A stretch of 64,000 nt of DNA, taken from contig JALGQZ010000001.1 in the NCBI GenBank assembly GCA_023105745.1, positions 61,171,937 to 61,235,936 on the forward strand, given 5' to 3'. Position numbers and translations under genes: made by a program. The stretch is from Austropuccinia psidii. Taxonomy: Eukaryota > Basidiomycota > Pucciniomycetes > Pucciniales > Sphaerophragmiaceae. Shown here piece after piece: positions 9,235-21,000 of this stretch; positions within the stretch are counted from its first letter, which is position 1; every line of letters starts with the position of its first letter. The notes beneath the pieces are model-generated. The model was not told the origin of the DNA, made no database searches, and saw nothing but the letters and a program-made list of their open reading frames with translations.

Positions 9235-12200
9235 AGACCTTGGTTTCCAAAGGAACCAGCCAGAGGACAGAGCAGGAATGTCTAGAACCAGAAGACCTGA
9301 AAGAAGACACATTGGACACAGTGGTGGATGGCAAAACAATGAGGGAGATAATATCAACCTTGCCATTCACACTCCAATTCAACAGAAACCTCAAACCAGA
9401 GGACTGGAAGGATATGGATCAAGTTCTTCAAATCCACCAACTCCTCAAAGATTTGTTTCAATGGAGCATGGACAACAAGAGGTTCAACCTAGCAACTCAC
9501 TGGGCAGAACTGGGATCAAGTTGCCAGAAGATCTGTCTCAAAGAGATAGACTTCAAAGACCTTATGGTAACCACCAAGGGTTGGAATCCTGCCAGGCAGC
9601 ACAGACTCCTGGAGGCAAGGGCAAAGAGGATAAGGGAGAATCAAGCCACTATCCAAGCTATAGAAGAACAGTTAACCCAGACAGGGCCTACTCAGATTCC
9701 TTCAGGTTCACAAGGAGCAAGCCAAATCAGCTCTCCAGTGGCTTCTCACCATTCAGAAACCAGCAGATCAGTGGCCAAGAGTCACCATTCTTCACAATTC
9801 CAGGAAGTTTCCAGGAGAAGACAAGGCAACAAGGGCAAGAACAAAGCCTCCTTCAACCAGAGGAGGAAAGAGTCAGACCCCATGATCCAGAAGCTGTTAG
9901 ATTTGGTAAAAGAAGTACACAAGAACCAGAAGTAGTTGTAAACCACTCTAGAATCAGTAGTCCTAGTAATAGAAACATTACCCCCACTCAGACTGAAAAT
10001 AACATTATCACATCTGAGAGTAACATCAACAGTGACACACTGTGGTTACAAATGTCCCAATATGCTGAGCAATCTGCAAAGCAGGCTACAGAATTTGCAG
10101 CTGCCCAAGAGAGGATGAGAAGAACTCAAGCCTCATTGGAGCAGATAGTTAAAAACCTTCAGGAAGGATATGCTCAACTGAGCAAAGCCTCTGAAGAAAC
10201 CAACAAGAGACTGAATCAAGTCTCTGAAGAACAACACCATAGTAGCAGGGACAGGGAGTGTCTGAACCAAGACATCAACAAATTGTTTGATGCCTACCAT
10301 AGCTTGAAGCCCCAACCACAAGGCCAAGCTATAGAGAATCCATATCAACCAGATGACATCAAACCAGATGCCATGTTGTTGAATAAGGCAAGATCTCGAT
10401 CACGATACCAGGATGGAGATGGCATGTCTTATTCAGAGAAGGAAGCCTTGAAACAGCTTCCTGAGGCCTCAAGCTGGCCCAAATTCTCTGGATCAGGAGA
10501 ATATGATCATATGGAACTCATAGATTATATTGATGGACTCTTCATTGATGTACCAAGCATACCAGATTACTGGATTACTGCTAGACTAAATACTGCATTT
10601 AAAGGTCATGCAAGTATATGGTACACTGAAATGAAAGAAATCCATGGCAGAAGGAACTGGCCATGGTGGAAGAGTGAACTAATCCAAAAGTACAGTAATG
10701 GAACTTGGATATGGCAAAAGACCATGTCATTTGAAAATGACAAATACTCTGTGGACAAAGATCCATATGAGTGGTGTCTTAGACAGTCTAAAAGACTTAA
10801 AGCCATTGATCCTCAAATGAACACTCAAATGAGGAATCATAAACTTCTGACACAACTTCCAGGAGAACTAGAGCATGCAGTAAAGTGCAGATGCAACCAA
10901 AATTGCACTCTAGATGATATAGCCAATACCTTACAAGACATAAGGAAAAGGACTAATATAGGGAAATTCACCCCATATAGGAGCAATAATTTCAAAGAGA
11001 AACAACCTTTCAGGGTAGAGTTTAAAGACAAACCCAGAGAAAGAGTGGCAGAAGTGGCAAAGAAGAAGAATTCTTGTCACAATTGTGGTTCAACAGATCA
11101 CTATGCCAACAACTGCCCAAAAGCAAAGAAGAAAGTCTATGCCATAGAAAAAGTCCCTGAAGGAGAACCCCCAACAGAGGATTCTGAATCAGACTCTATG
11201 GGTGATGCCATCAGAGAACCATCTGATGAGGATCAAGACCCAAGAGAGGAATTTCTAGTGGAATACCAAGAGGAAACCCCACTAGAAATCCAGGATATAC
11301 AGTTGGAAGCAGGCATGCCACAAAACACTGCCAACAAGAACTTGTGTAAACACACACAAGATGCACAAACATTCCTGGTTACACCAACCAAAGGAATGGC
11401 ATATATACATGGAACAGCCACAAAAATGACTGTATGTATTGACAATGCTCAGCACCCACTGATCATTGACAGTGGAGCACACTGCTCCATAGTGGCCAGA
11501 AATTATCTGAATAACCACTTCCCAAACTGGGAAAAAGAACTCTTGCCCACCAGGGCAAAAAACTTTAAGAGTGCATCTGGAAAGATGACCTCTATTGGGA
11601 CAATTATCAAAGAGATAATTATACCCCACAGAAAAGGTAATATCAGACTCAACCCAGAGTTTGTAGTGCTTGAAGATGCCCATATCCAAGGGTTTTTACT
11701 GGGAACAGATTACCAGAGTATGTATGGCATAGATATTTACAATAGTAAAAATAGGCATATTACCATTGGTACTAACAAGGAAAAGAAATTTTCTCTTGAT
11801 ATATACCAGATATCTTCTCAGGACCCACTGGAAGAACTTCTGAAAGAATTCAGAGAGGGACAGTTTAGCACTACCCTCACCAGTAAACAAAAGCTAAGTT
11901 TACTGAAGATGCTGAGGAAGAATAGACCAGCATTTGCCATTGGTGAAGAACCATTAGGCAAGATCAAAGGCCATGATATAGAACTATATCTGGATGTAGA
12001 AAGGCCTTATCCACCCATGTTAAGGAGACCTCCTTACCCAGCAAGTCTGGAGACCAGGAAAGAGATTGAGAAACATATCAATGAACTCCTGGACATGGAT
12101 GTCATTAGGAAGATTGGACATAATGAAATAGTGGAAATCACCACTCCTGTCCTAATCACCTGGCATGATGGCAAGTCTAGACTGTGTGGAGACTTCAGAG

Positions 12201-15070
12201 CCCTGAACAACTACACAAAAGCAGACAGGTATCCTATACCAAGGATACCTCATGCCTTGGATAAATTGGCCAAAGCCAAATACATAACTAAGATGGATTG
12301 TATGAAGGGCTTCCACCAAAATGGAGTTAAACCAAACTCCATGAAATTACTCAGAATTATATGCCATATGGGCATATATGAGTACACCAGGATGCCATTT
12401 GGCATCAAGAATGCACCAGCCCACTTCCAAAGGATGGTGGACACCATATTTCAAGAGGAAATAATGGAAGGCTGGATGGTAGTATACATTGATGATATCA
12501 TTATATACTCAGAGACATGGGAAGACCATGTACAATACATAGACAGAGTGCTAAGTAAATGTACACCCATCAATCTGAAAATTTCACTTAAAAAGTGTAA
12601 TTTTGGCCAACAAGAGCTGCTAGCTCTAGGACACAAAGTCTCAGGCCTTAGTCTGGCAATTGACCAGAACAAAGTAGCAGCAGTACTGCAAAAGCCAGTA
12701 CCAAAGAACATCAAAGAGATGCAATCTTTCCTTGGGTTTGCTAGCTACTATAGAAACCACATTAAGAACTTTGCACACATAACCAGTAGTTTATACAAGT
12801 TATGCTCAAAGGATGTAGTTTTTGAAATAACCAAGGAAAGGAGGGATGCATATGAGAGGATCAAATATGAACTCACTAATGCACCTGTGCTCATCTTGCC
12901 TGACTTTGAACTACCATTCAAGCTATATATAGATGCAGCATGCAGCCAAGGCTTGGGAGCAGCCCTTCACCAAAGACAAATTGTGGATGGTGAACCAAGA
13001 GAAGGTGTAATATGTTACATCTCCAGGCAGCTGAAAGATTCAGAAGCCAGGTATGGGGCCACCCAGACAGAATGTTTATGTCTAGTCTGGGCTCTAGAAA
13101 AACTCCATTACTATTTGGAGGGTGCATTCTTTGAAGTCTACACAGACTGCACAGCCTTGAAGTCTTTACTAAACATGAAGACTACTAATAGACACATGCT
13201 GAGATGGCAAATAGCCATCCAGGAGTATAGAGGGAACATGCCCATCATGCACAAGGAAGGTAAAAGCCATACCAATGCAGATGGCCTTAGCAGATGGCCA
13301 CTGGACAAGGTCAAAAGCAATCCAGCTTATGACCCTGAAGTTGCTGCAAAAATTCCTATCCATTTTATGGAAATAGATAGGAAGAAGAACTTCAGATTCT
13401 CTGAATGGGCACCAGGGAGTGGTACCCTTGACAGTGGAAACACTGATTCAGAAGGGACAGAAACCCCCATACTGGGGATAAGTTCCTCAGAACTGCACAA
13501 TGAATTCTTCAATGCAGTACTGAAATCTTATGCTAAACACAAACAGTGTAGCATACTAATCCAACTCCTTCAGCAAAAATACAGGAGCCCAGAACTGGAA
13601 ACCCAGCTGGAGGAACCCTGGTTGAGGGCCTATAAGGACAATAAATTCTTCCTTATAGATGGCCTGATTTATCACAGAGACAAGCACACCAGTGCACTCA
13701 CAGTGATAGACAGAGACCACATCTCTTTAATCCTGCAGGAATGCCATGACTGCCCCTACATGGGACACATGAGTGAGGACAGGACTAAGGAGAGGGTAGC
13801 AAGCACAGCTTGGTGGCCCAGGTGGGAGCAAGAGTTGAGTGAATATATCAACACTTGTGAAAGATGCCAAAAGGCAAATAGAAAACATGGGAAGAAATAT
13901 GGGTTGCTTCAACACATAGAAGAACCCAAACACCCATGGGAAACCATCAACATGGACTGGGTCACAGGACTTGTCCCAGGAGGCAAAGAAAACTACAATG
14001 CCTGCTTAATCATAGTTGATAGGTTCAGCAAGAGCATGAGATGTCTACCATGCCATAAAGAGGACACAGCCATGGACACTGCTCTGTTATTTTGGAATAA
14101 CATCATATCCACCTGTGGAGTCCCTAAGATCATAATTAGTGACAGGGACCCAAAATTTACATCTGAATTTTGGACCAATTTATATGACATGCTTGGCACC
14201 AAGCTTGCTTTTTCCACATCTTACCATCCACAAACAGATGGCCTAGCTGAGATGATGATCCAAACAATGGAGGACATCCTCAGGAGGTTCTGCGCCTATG
14301 GCATGGAATACAAGGACCATGAGGGATATACCCATGATTGGGTCACCCTCTTACCAGCAGTCCAACTGGCTTATAATACAAGCCAGCACTCTACCACAGG
14401 AAAAACACCTGCACTGGTAGAGAAAGGGTGGAATCCCCTGTTACCTGTGGATCACTTGAAGAAAAATCTTCTGACCATCCACCCCACAGCCAAAGACTTC
14501 CATGATATGTGGAAGAAAGCCTGTGATACTGCTGCCAAATGCATAGCTGAGGCCAAAGAGTACAACAAGCAAAGGTGGGACAAGTCACATATGGAACCTG
14601 ACTTCAAGGAAGGGGACCAGGTGTTAGTGTCTACACTGAACTTTAACAACCTCAAAGGACCTAAGAAAATGAGAGACTCATTTGTAGGGCCCTTCACTAT
14701 CATTAAGTTGATAGGGAGGAATGCAGTAGAGGTCAAGCTCACTGAGGAGTTTTCTAGGAAACACCCAGTCTTTCCAGTGAGCCTGGTCAAACCATACTTC
14801 CAAACAGAGGAGGATAAATTCCCCTCCAGGAAGAAAAACATTACTCCACCAGAAATAGTGGAAGTAGAAGACTCTCCTGGACCTGTGAGTAAAATCATCA
14901 GGGCCAGAAAAATCAGACTTAATGGGAAGGATCAGAGACAATATCTAGTCAGATTCAAGAACCAGACAGCTGACAAAGACAAATGGTTGGCAGAGGATGC
15001 CATACCAGATGGGAACCTTCATTTAAGGAGATTAAGAGCCTCTAGGAGGACTGAACAGTCTCATCAATGA
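9215..15070 (+). CDS. Gag-Pol polyprotein of element 1
   Basis: One uninterrupted frame of 1951 codons from ATG 9215. Residues 1-240 are low-complexity and overlap ORFX. A Ty3-type capsid region follows at about 420-600, then a CCHC zinc knuckle at 621-634. The aspartic protease has D-S-G at 752-754. Reverse transcriptase carries YIDD with catalytic aspartates 1093-1094. RNase H has Asp 1240. Integrase has an HHCC finger (His1511, Cys1548, Cys1551) and a D,D-35-E core of Asp1581, Asp1643 and Glu1679. It ends in a GPF-type segment and a chromodomain-like tail (about 1890-1951) that would target integration to marked chromatin. Every catalytic residue checked is present. The order PR-RT-RH-IN identifies Ty3/gypsy. 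How Gag alone is made is not evident, since there is no Gag stop. Confidence 0.95.
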   Translation: MSPAYLRDLGFQRNQPEDRAGMSRTRRPERRHIGHSGGWQNNEGDNINLAIHTPIQQKPQTRGLEGYGSSSSNPPTPQRFVSMEHGQQEVQPSNSLGRTGIKLPEDLSQRDRLQRPYGNHQGLESCQAAQTPGGKGKEDKGESSHYPSYRRTVNPDRAYSDSFRFTRSKPNQLSSGFSPFRNQQISGQESPFFTIPGSFQEKTRQQGQEQSLLQPEEERVRPHDPEAVRFGKRSTQEPEVVVNHSRISSPSNRNITPTQTENNIITSESNINSDTLWLQMSQYAEQSAKQATEFAAAQERMRRTQASLEQIVKNLQEGYAQLSKASEETNKRLNQVSEEQHHSSRDRECLNQDINKLFDAYHSLKPQPQGQAIENPYQPDDIKPDAMLLNKARSRSRYQDGDGMSYSEKEALKQLPEASSWPKFSGSGEYDHMELIDYIDGLFIDVPSIPDYWITARLNTAFKGHASIWYTEMKEIHGRRNWPWWKSELIQKYSNGTWIWQKTMSFENDKYSVDKDPYEWCLRQSKRLKAIDPQMNTQMRNHKLLTQLPGELEHAVKCRCNQNCTLDDIANTLQDIRKRTNIGKFTPYRSNNFKEKQPFRVEFKDKPRERVAEVAKKKNSCHNCGSTDHYANNCPKAKKKVYAIEKVPEGEPPTEDSESDSMGDAIREPSDEDQDPREEFLVEYQEETPLEIQDIQLEAGMPQNTANKNLCKHTQDAQTFLVTPTKGMAYIHGTATKMTVCIDNAQHPLIIDSGAHCSIVARNYLNNHFPNWEKELLPTRAKNFKSASGKMTSIGTIIKEIIIPHRKGNIRLNPEFVVLEDAHIQGFLLGTDYQSMYGIDIYNSKNRHITIGTNKEKKFSLDIYQISSQDPLEELLKEFREGQFSTTLTSKQKLSLLKMLRKNRPAFAIGEEPLGKIKGHDIELYLDVERPYPPMLRRPPYPASLETRKEIEKHINELLDMDVIRKIGHNEIVEITTPVLITWHDGKSRLCGDFRALNNYTKADRYPIPRIPHALDKLAKAKYITKMDCMKGFHQNGVKPNSMKLLRIICHMGIYEYTRMPFGIKNAPAHFQRMVDTIFQEEIMEGWMVVYIDDIIIYSETWEDHVQYIDRVLSKCTPINLKISLKKCNFGQQELLALGHKVSGLSLAIDQNKVAAVLQKPVPKNIKEMQSFLGFASYYRNHIKNFAHITSSLYKLCSKDVVFEITKERRDAYERIKYELTNAPVLILPDFELPFKLYIDAACSQGLGAALHQRQIVDGEPREGVICYISRQLKDSEARYGATQTECLCLVWALEKLHYYLEGAFFEVYTDCTALKSLLNMKTTNRHMLRWQIAIQEYRGNMPIMHKEGKSHTNADGLSRWPLDKVKSNPAYDPEVAAKIPIHFMEIDRKKNFRFSEWAPGSGTLDSGNTDSEGTETPILGISSSELHNEFFNAVLKSYAKHKQCSILIQLLQQKYRSPELETQLEEPWLRAYKDNKFFLIDGLIYHRDKHTSALTVIDRDHISLILQECHDCPYMGHMSEDRTKERVASTAWWPRWEQELSEYINTCERCQKANRKHGKKYGLLQHIEEPKHPWETINMDWVTGLVPGGKENYNACLIIVDRFSKSMRCLPCHKEDTAMDTALLFWNNIISTCGVPKIIISDRDPKFTSEFWTNLYDMLGTKLAFSTSYHPQTDGLAEMMIQTMEDILRRFCAYGMEYKDHEGYTHDWVTLLPAVQLAYNTSQHSTTGKTPALVEKGWNPLLPVDHLKKNLLTIHPTAKDFHDMWKKACDTAAKCIAEAKEYNKQRWDKSHMEPDFKEGDQVLVSTLNFNNLKGPKKMRDSFVGPFTIIKLIGRNAVEVKLTEEFSRKHPVFPVSLVKPYFQTEEDKFPSRKKNITPPEIVEVEDSPGPVSKIIRARKIRLNGKDQRQYLVRFKNQTADKDKWLAEDAIPDGNLHLRRLRASRRTEQSHQ
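9235..9935 (+). CDS. ORFX, +1-frame ORF overlapping Gag
   Basis: This exon is in the +1 frame relative to Gag-Pol, open from before 9235 to the stop at 9935. It has a helix-rich N-terminal part with conserved Trp residues and a GWNP motif (about 9573-9584), a Ser/Gln-rich linker, a basic KGKNK-type patch and a final amphipathic helix. Element 3 carries a clearly related ORF (45708-45124) with the same layout: Trp, about 26 residues, GWSP, Ser/Pro/Lys linker, KGKGK patch, C-terminal helix. In Gag the same DNA encodes a low-complexity Gln/Ser/Arg-rich segment, so ORFX looks like the more constrained frame. Function is unknown; an RNA-binding or Gag-accessory role is a guess. Confidence 0.7.
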
Positions 15071-15081
15071 TGAGCCTTTTT

Positions 15082-15094
15082 TAGAGGGAGGGTA
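15082..15094 (+). other. Polypurine tract of element 1
   Basis: AGAGGGAGGGTA directly precedes the 3' LTR (15095) and fits the plus-strand primer of reverse transcription. Confidence 0.8.
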
Positions 15095-16532
15095 TGTCAG
15101 CCTGTGACTCAAAACCAGAGCACAAGCATGACAGCCAAAATACCATAAACCAATGGTATAGCCAAAATACCACCAAAACATGGAGCTGAGCCAAATTAGC
15201 TCAAAAGGTATCAAAAGAAAGAGGAAACTCACCTCTTCCTGAAAATATAAGTCCCATCACCATAGGACAAGAAATAACAAAGTTATTCCTACTCAAAGTT
15301 ATTGCTGAGCATAAACCTTAATTTTCACCTCTCATCTAAAATTTAGAAGGAGAGGCTTAACCCCATCAAATGGGTATTCAAAATGAAGCTCTAAGCCAGG
15401 GCTATCCAATGGTACTAGCCAAACTGAGCTAGCACCAGTATTACTTGAGTTATGGTCAAATTCAGACCAAATAAGGGTGAACAAAACATTCACCTCTCAT
15501 CTAACTTTTACAGTTTTAGTGTGAGATACTTAAAGTGGGGTCTTTTTGGAAAGAGCACAATCAGGGCTATCTGATGGTGTCATCCATTTCCTCATATCTC
15601 AACTAGAACAGAAGTTGTTGGCCAAACAAGCTTAATACAGCTTTGGCCCAAAACACGCCAATGTATAAAAACACTTGTACATGGGATAACTTTGCCATAT
15701 TTAAGAATAACCTTGTCAAGTTGGGTACCATTGTATAGAGCTCATACGGGCTATTCAATGAACCAACTTTGAGCTTGATATCTCAAAAACTGACAGAGTT
15801 ATGACAATTTTAAGGTAAAAATCCCACCTGCTGTCATATACAGCCTTACCATGGGATAATACCCTACAACCATGAATATGAGGTGTCAAAAAGACGAAGA
15901 AGCATGTTTTTACTTCAATACCTCATATGTCAGTCAATACTGGGGTCCCATACAGTTTCTGTACAGCATTCTACACGTCATACACGTCAGAATCAGGCTG
16001 TGAGGTCCCCAGATGAAAATTTTCACCCTGTATTGGTGAAAACTGCCCAGATGTGGTTTCAAAACCACACCTGAGCCCAATACAGGGTATACAGGCTGTT
16101 TGCAAACCACAAGCCTGTCATGAGGAGTGAAAAATCTTCACTTCCTCTATGTGAAAAGGTCTAACAACCTTTTCACCTCAATTTCAGGATAAAAGGAGGG
16201 CTTTTCACTGCCAAAACCCTTTCCTCATCCTGCTCTTGCATAACCTACGTATTAAACTGTCAAAAACAGTTTTACTCTTGGTTAAATAATCAGGTATACT
16301 CTTAATTTAAAGTATTGTAGTCTTTATTATTGTAATCCAACAGGTAAAGCTGCACCCAGGGCTTTCAGCAGCGCTCACCACCACTATATCTCTATAGTAA
16401 ATCCCTTTAAATCTTAAATTAAATCATTTATTATCAATCTTATCATCTTTTAAAACCATTCTTACCATGTCACAGTCATAGTTAAAGCTTGTAAATACTC
16501 ATATACACCTTTATCATAGACTCAGCCTGACA
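15095..16532 (+). repeat. 3' LTR of element 1
   Basis: 1438 bp, same ends as the 5' copy, followed by the target duplication CTTCC (16533-16537). Confidence 0.95.
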
Positions 16533-16537
16533 CTTCC

Positions 16538-18028
16538 ACACACAGCCTTTGACCATGATATGCTCAGCTTGTGTGTGCAGATTGTGTGAATCACAAATCT
16601 GAGCATGTGGTACATGAGCTATATGTATGCCAACATAAGGAAGGTGGATCACAATCAGTAATATGCATGCAGGCAGAAGTAGTATTACACCATCCAGATT
16701 TGTACAGCCAACATTTTAGTACGTACACCTTTGTACATGTATGCTGCAGGGCAGAGGAAAAGCTGTACAAGAATGTAACATGAAATCATGCCAAGCCATT
16801 GACTCAAATTTCTCAAATGCATCCCTTTGATGCACCTTTTTGGAGAGCTCCGCCTAACTACCGCACAGATGCTGGTATAATCCAAGTTAATGTAAGGGGT
16901 GCATAATTGGATGACTAAATATTTGGATCATATGAAATTGGTGGATTCACTCCGGTGCCAAGGTCGGGGCAAACAATGACTGGCCACGCTTGTTTTTTGC
17001 GCCTGCTCATTGTTGGGCCCCCACATGCTTTCATATGCAGGTAACTTTCACACGCCTGGCAGACTTTTTACATGCCTGTCTTCTGACCAGCTATTTGCTT
17101 GTGCGGGTGTCCTGCTTTCCCGCGGAAACCTGACGCCAATCACCGTGGATTTGCTTAAGCCTCATATGCATTAGCATAACCCCTGCCTATTATCCCTGAG
17201 GCTGGTTATTTATGCATGGGCATCGGCCACTGTGGGTCATATGCCGCACAATCTTACATGCCCCACAGAAGTTTTGACACCTGACTTGCACCCAAAAAAT
17301 ACCCTGGGCGGGTAGCCTATTCCTCTGGAGTTTCTCACATGTGTGAGGGAAATACCTTGATGCCAATCTGGTTGGATTAGTAAAAGGCTCAAATGCAAGA
17401 GGGGTGAATTTGTAAGTGGATCACGGCTCACAGACAGTGCCCCCTTTGATCAAGCCACAAATTCCCCACTGGAATTGCAGTAGGCGTAAGTCCACAAGAA
17501 TTTTTGGGCAAAAGCAAACTCATGTTTGGTGGCACACCACCAAACATACCTCACTGGCCCACACCAAAAGATCCCCACAGTGAAATATTCCTATCCACTC
17601 CCACCATTTCCCAGTAGGTCACTGTACAACAATTAACCTGGGGAACATATGCTTATGGTTTGCTGTCACTCATGCAAACATGGCTGCATGCCTCTAATAT
17701 GCCACTGCACAATAAGTTTCTACCAGCACCCAATTTTGGATATGCTAATGTCAACCTTGGTTCACCAATCCTTGAGTAATATGCTGCAGATCCAGCAGTC
17801 ATATTGGTGCATCCACATTCTTGCCACCTTGCCTTCATATATGCCCCAAATTGGATATGAAAATTATGAGGCCAGGAGGCCCATCTTCCTAACAACCATG
17901 CACGTAACCACAGACCATCCCCCTTTGATCCCGTTGCTGCCTCTCACTTATTGGTCTTCATTCCCTTTAGATACCCCTTCCTGATCATAAAATCTCCAAC
18001 TTTCCCCAAATAATTCATAATAGCCATC
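16538..18028. other. Unit A intergenic region upstream of the helicase
   Basis: It aligns with the reverse complement of about 55078-56640. It contains a palindrome (17522-17547). With 5723-6833 it formed an uninterrupted ~2.6-kb divergent promoter region before element 1 arrived. No gene supported. Confidence 0.6.
17522..17547. repeat. GGCATGCC-class palindrome in Unit A
   Basis: Perfect 11-bp arms ATGTTTGGTGG and CCACCAAACAT around a 4-base CACA loop. The counterpart in Unit B is at 55582-55603. Confidence 0.7.
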
Positions 18029-21000
18029 ATGTCAACCCCTTCACAACCACTTTGCATTGGGATGATTAATATTCTTGTTCAAATAAATGGTGATATAACA
18101 TTAAATCCTGATAATTCCCACATAGCTTTTTTGGATTATCCCATTGCACAATCAACACAACATATTAGTATATCTCCCCAATCACCAGAATACTATTGGC
18201 TCTCTCCCTGGCACCCTTTCCAAGAGGTTGATACCATTCCTTGGGGCACCACAAACTTTCATGAACTGTAGTTGTTGTGGGGCATGGATTTAAAATTGCC
18301 AAACCAATCCTACTCAAACATTATATGTTTAGGGAGTATTTATGACTGATCCAAATGATCCTTGCTCATCTCAGAAACCCAATCTAGCATTGATGTTCCC
18401 CACATTGTATCCAAACATTCTATTCATAATTGAAAGTTTTAAAAAACAATACTTCAAGCTTGAAATGCCTAAACAATATGATTGTAATACTCATAGTCAA
18501 TGTCAACTATTTACTCCCACATTTCCTGCTTCAAACTCCATGCCACCCTCATATCCAACTCTCTTTTCATTGACTTCCAAGAAAAAGCCTATACAATTAC
18601 CCAGTGGATCAGAACTCCCCATGATGACCCTGCCCCATTCCATTATTCAAACCACCCTCCTCCCTCATCAAAAGACCAGACTAGCTTTTTGTTGGGATTG
18701 AGAAATCCCCAATTGAAAATCAGCCTGTAACCTCTGGGCCACCTCACCCCCTGGATCCACTTTTAATGCCAGGCACATAATTACAGACAAGGTCGTCAGC
18801 TCATGCAAATCCCTTTTGACCAATACCCCTCTGGGAGGACTGCTCACAGATGATATGGGATTAGATAAAATCATTCAGGCCATTGCTCTAATTGGTACCT
18901 CCAAGGAGAGGCTAATTACAAATGGCCAACACTCCACGCCCACCTTGCTTAATTACCAACTGGCAATCTGAAATATCCAAGCATGCTCAGGCGGGAGTGC
19001 TGCAAGCCAAAATCTACCATGCTCCTACTCGTCAGTCACTATCCAAGGCCAAGATCCTGAAATGTGATATCATCATCACTTCTTACAATACTATCACCCA
19101 AGAATTTAAACAAACCAATTCCTCTACATCATTTATTTTTCAAATCAATTTGAATCATATAATTTTGGATGAAGCACAATGAGTGTCTGATCTTTGAATG
19201 ATTCAAATTACCTTTTATATAAAATAAGCCTTCCCCCATTTTATAGCTATATTTGCTCTCAACACACTGCGCCTCACCATTCCATTAATAGCCTCCTATC
19301 ATCCCGTCAAATATGTTTAACAGGCACTGTGAGCCTTGAGGTATATTTTACATACCCAAATAGGCCACAATTATCTTAAAAAGAAATTTTGAATTATGCA
19401 CAACTCATAAGTCATGCATATATCCAAAATTCATCATTTTCAATTTCAGAAAAGATGAATAACTTTTTATTGAGTAAGTAAATCCATGGATTTAAGACCA
19501 GATTTGGATTCTACACAAAAATTCACCTAGGGTAGCTCCATAGAGTCAATAAGCTCAATTTAAGTATTTGAGGTGGTAAAATGGAAAATACTTCAATACC
19601 ACATCATTAATACCACATAAAAGATCTGTGAAAATTTTTGTTTTTCTTGATTTTTAGCCAAAATAATGGGAAAGTGAGAAATCCCATGTTACATATACAC
19701 TAAGAATAGTGTTATGCATGTTTTGAGCACTTAATATCATGGTATTCTTACATGCACTTTTGGTACACCCATAGTGGATATCTCACTTTAAGCTTAAATT
19801 TCTAATTTGACGTGAAAAATAGGCAAGGGGGACAAAAGACATCAAAGAGAGCCAGGGTACCCAACTTCTGAGGCCTCAGAGGTGTGGATAGCTCCAGAGC
19901 TTGGATCCATGGCTCATCTTGGCCCAAATGGTAAATCAAAACTCTTTGGGAACTTGGTTACCATGTTACAACTACTGTAAAACACCAGAAAATAGCAAAT
20001 AACCTGCTATTTTGACGTGCCAAGGAGGTAATGAGCTACTTACACTCCTGTAACCATGTCAATTACTAATGACTTTCCATGGATAAACCCCAAAAGAATT
20101 GGCAATAACATTGATAACTTTGAGAAATCAATGATTATTTTAGAATAAAAGAAGATTTACAAGTGTTACTCCTTTTATTCTTAACCATATTGGGGTTGGT
20201 AGTCACGTAAAAGCTTCAATTAAGTAATTATGATAATCTTACGTGACAACTGATGATGCAATCAATAATCCAAAAAGGTTTATTGTTTTCTCACTCACTG
20301 GTTTTTCAGTTTGCTCCATGGCACGCCTCTGTGAGCTGTTGTTGACTTAAAAGAGGCCTTCTCTTGCTGTTTTTTCCAAATCATCTTATCAATTTATTAA
20401 ATCTTTATTACCAACAAGTAAGTATTAGTTCAACTATTCTTAAGTGTTTTAATCTTTCAGAATCAATCAGAAAGACGTGAAATCATAGAATCCAACTATA
20501 TATTGTTGTAATACTGTTATAAATCCTTTTGATCCCTTAAATCCACAATTCCACGTCTAATTTCTCTACTTTTATTATCAATAAGTTCTTTGGAGTATTA
20601 GTGAGTCTTTTATCTTTAATTCTTAAAGTTTTTCTCTAGTAATAGTTTTCTTCAAGAATTATCTTTATAATTATTCTTGTAAAAGATAATTATATATTAA
20701 AATAATTTTATTATTTTAATAAAAGAAGTTTTTATTATTAAATTCTTCTTGTAATTGATTCTTGTAGACAATTACTGCTCACTGTTATAATCACTAGTAG
20801 TGTATAACACGTGAAAGAAATAATTTTAAAATCATTTAATTGTGGTTATAATAATTTTTTATTATTATATTTCATAAGAACAGACATAGTACTGTTGATT
20901 AATAGTAATATTATCATCAGTTTCATAGTCACATCTTACAGGCACGCCTATTCACAACACCATTTATGACCTTTTGTGCATACTTTCATTCATCACCCAA

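Larger units (their letters stand above)
6834..16532 (+). mobile_element. Element 1: complete Ty3/gypsy chromovirus-type retrotransposon
   Basis: The element is 9699 bp, with two 1438-bp LTRs that begin TGTCAG and end CTGACA, flanked by the 5-bp target duplication CTTCC at 6829-6833 and 16533-16537. By eye the LTRs differ at roughly 16 sites with no length change, so insertion is fairly recent. Inside are a primer site (8275-8290), a candidate first intron (8318-8866), ORF0, a short second intron, the overlapping ORFX, an uninterrupted 1951-codon Gag-Pol frame and a polypurine tract. It sits in the divergent promoter region between the Zn2Cys6 and helicase genes of Unit A; the uninterrupted sequence is preserved in Unit B near 56640. 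Of the four elements here it is the only one with no visible coding defect, so it may be autonomous. Confidence 0.95.

Noticed and set aside
9009..9394. Minus-strand ORFs opposite ORF0 and Gag of element 1, and similar ones along Pol
   Set aside because: Shadow frames of the conserved plus-strand coding sequence.
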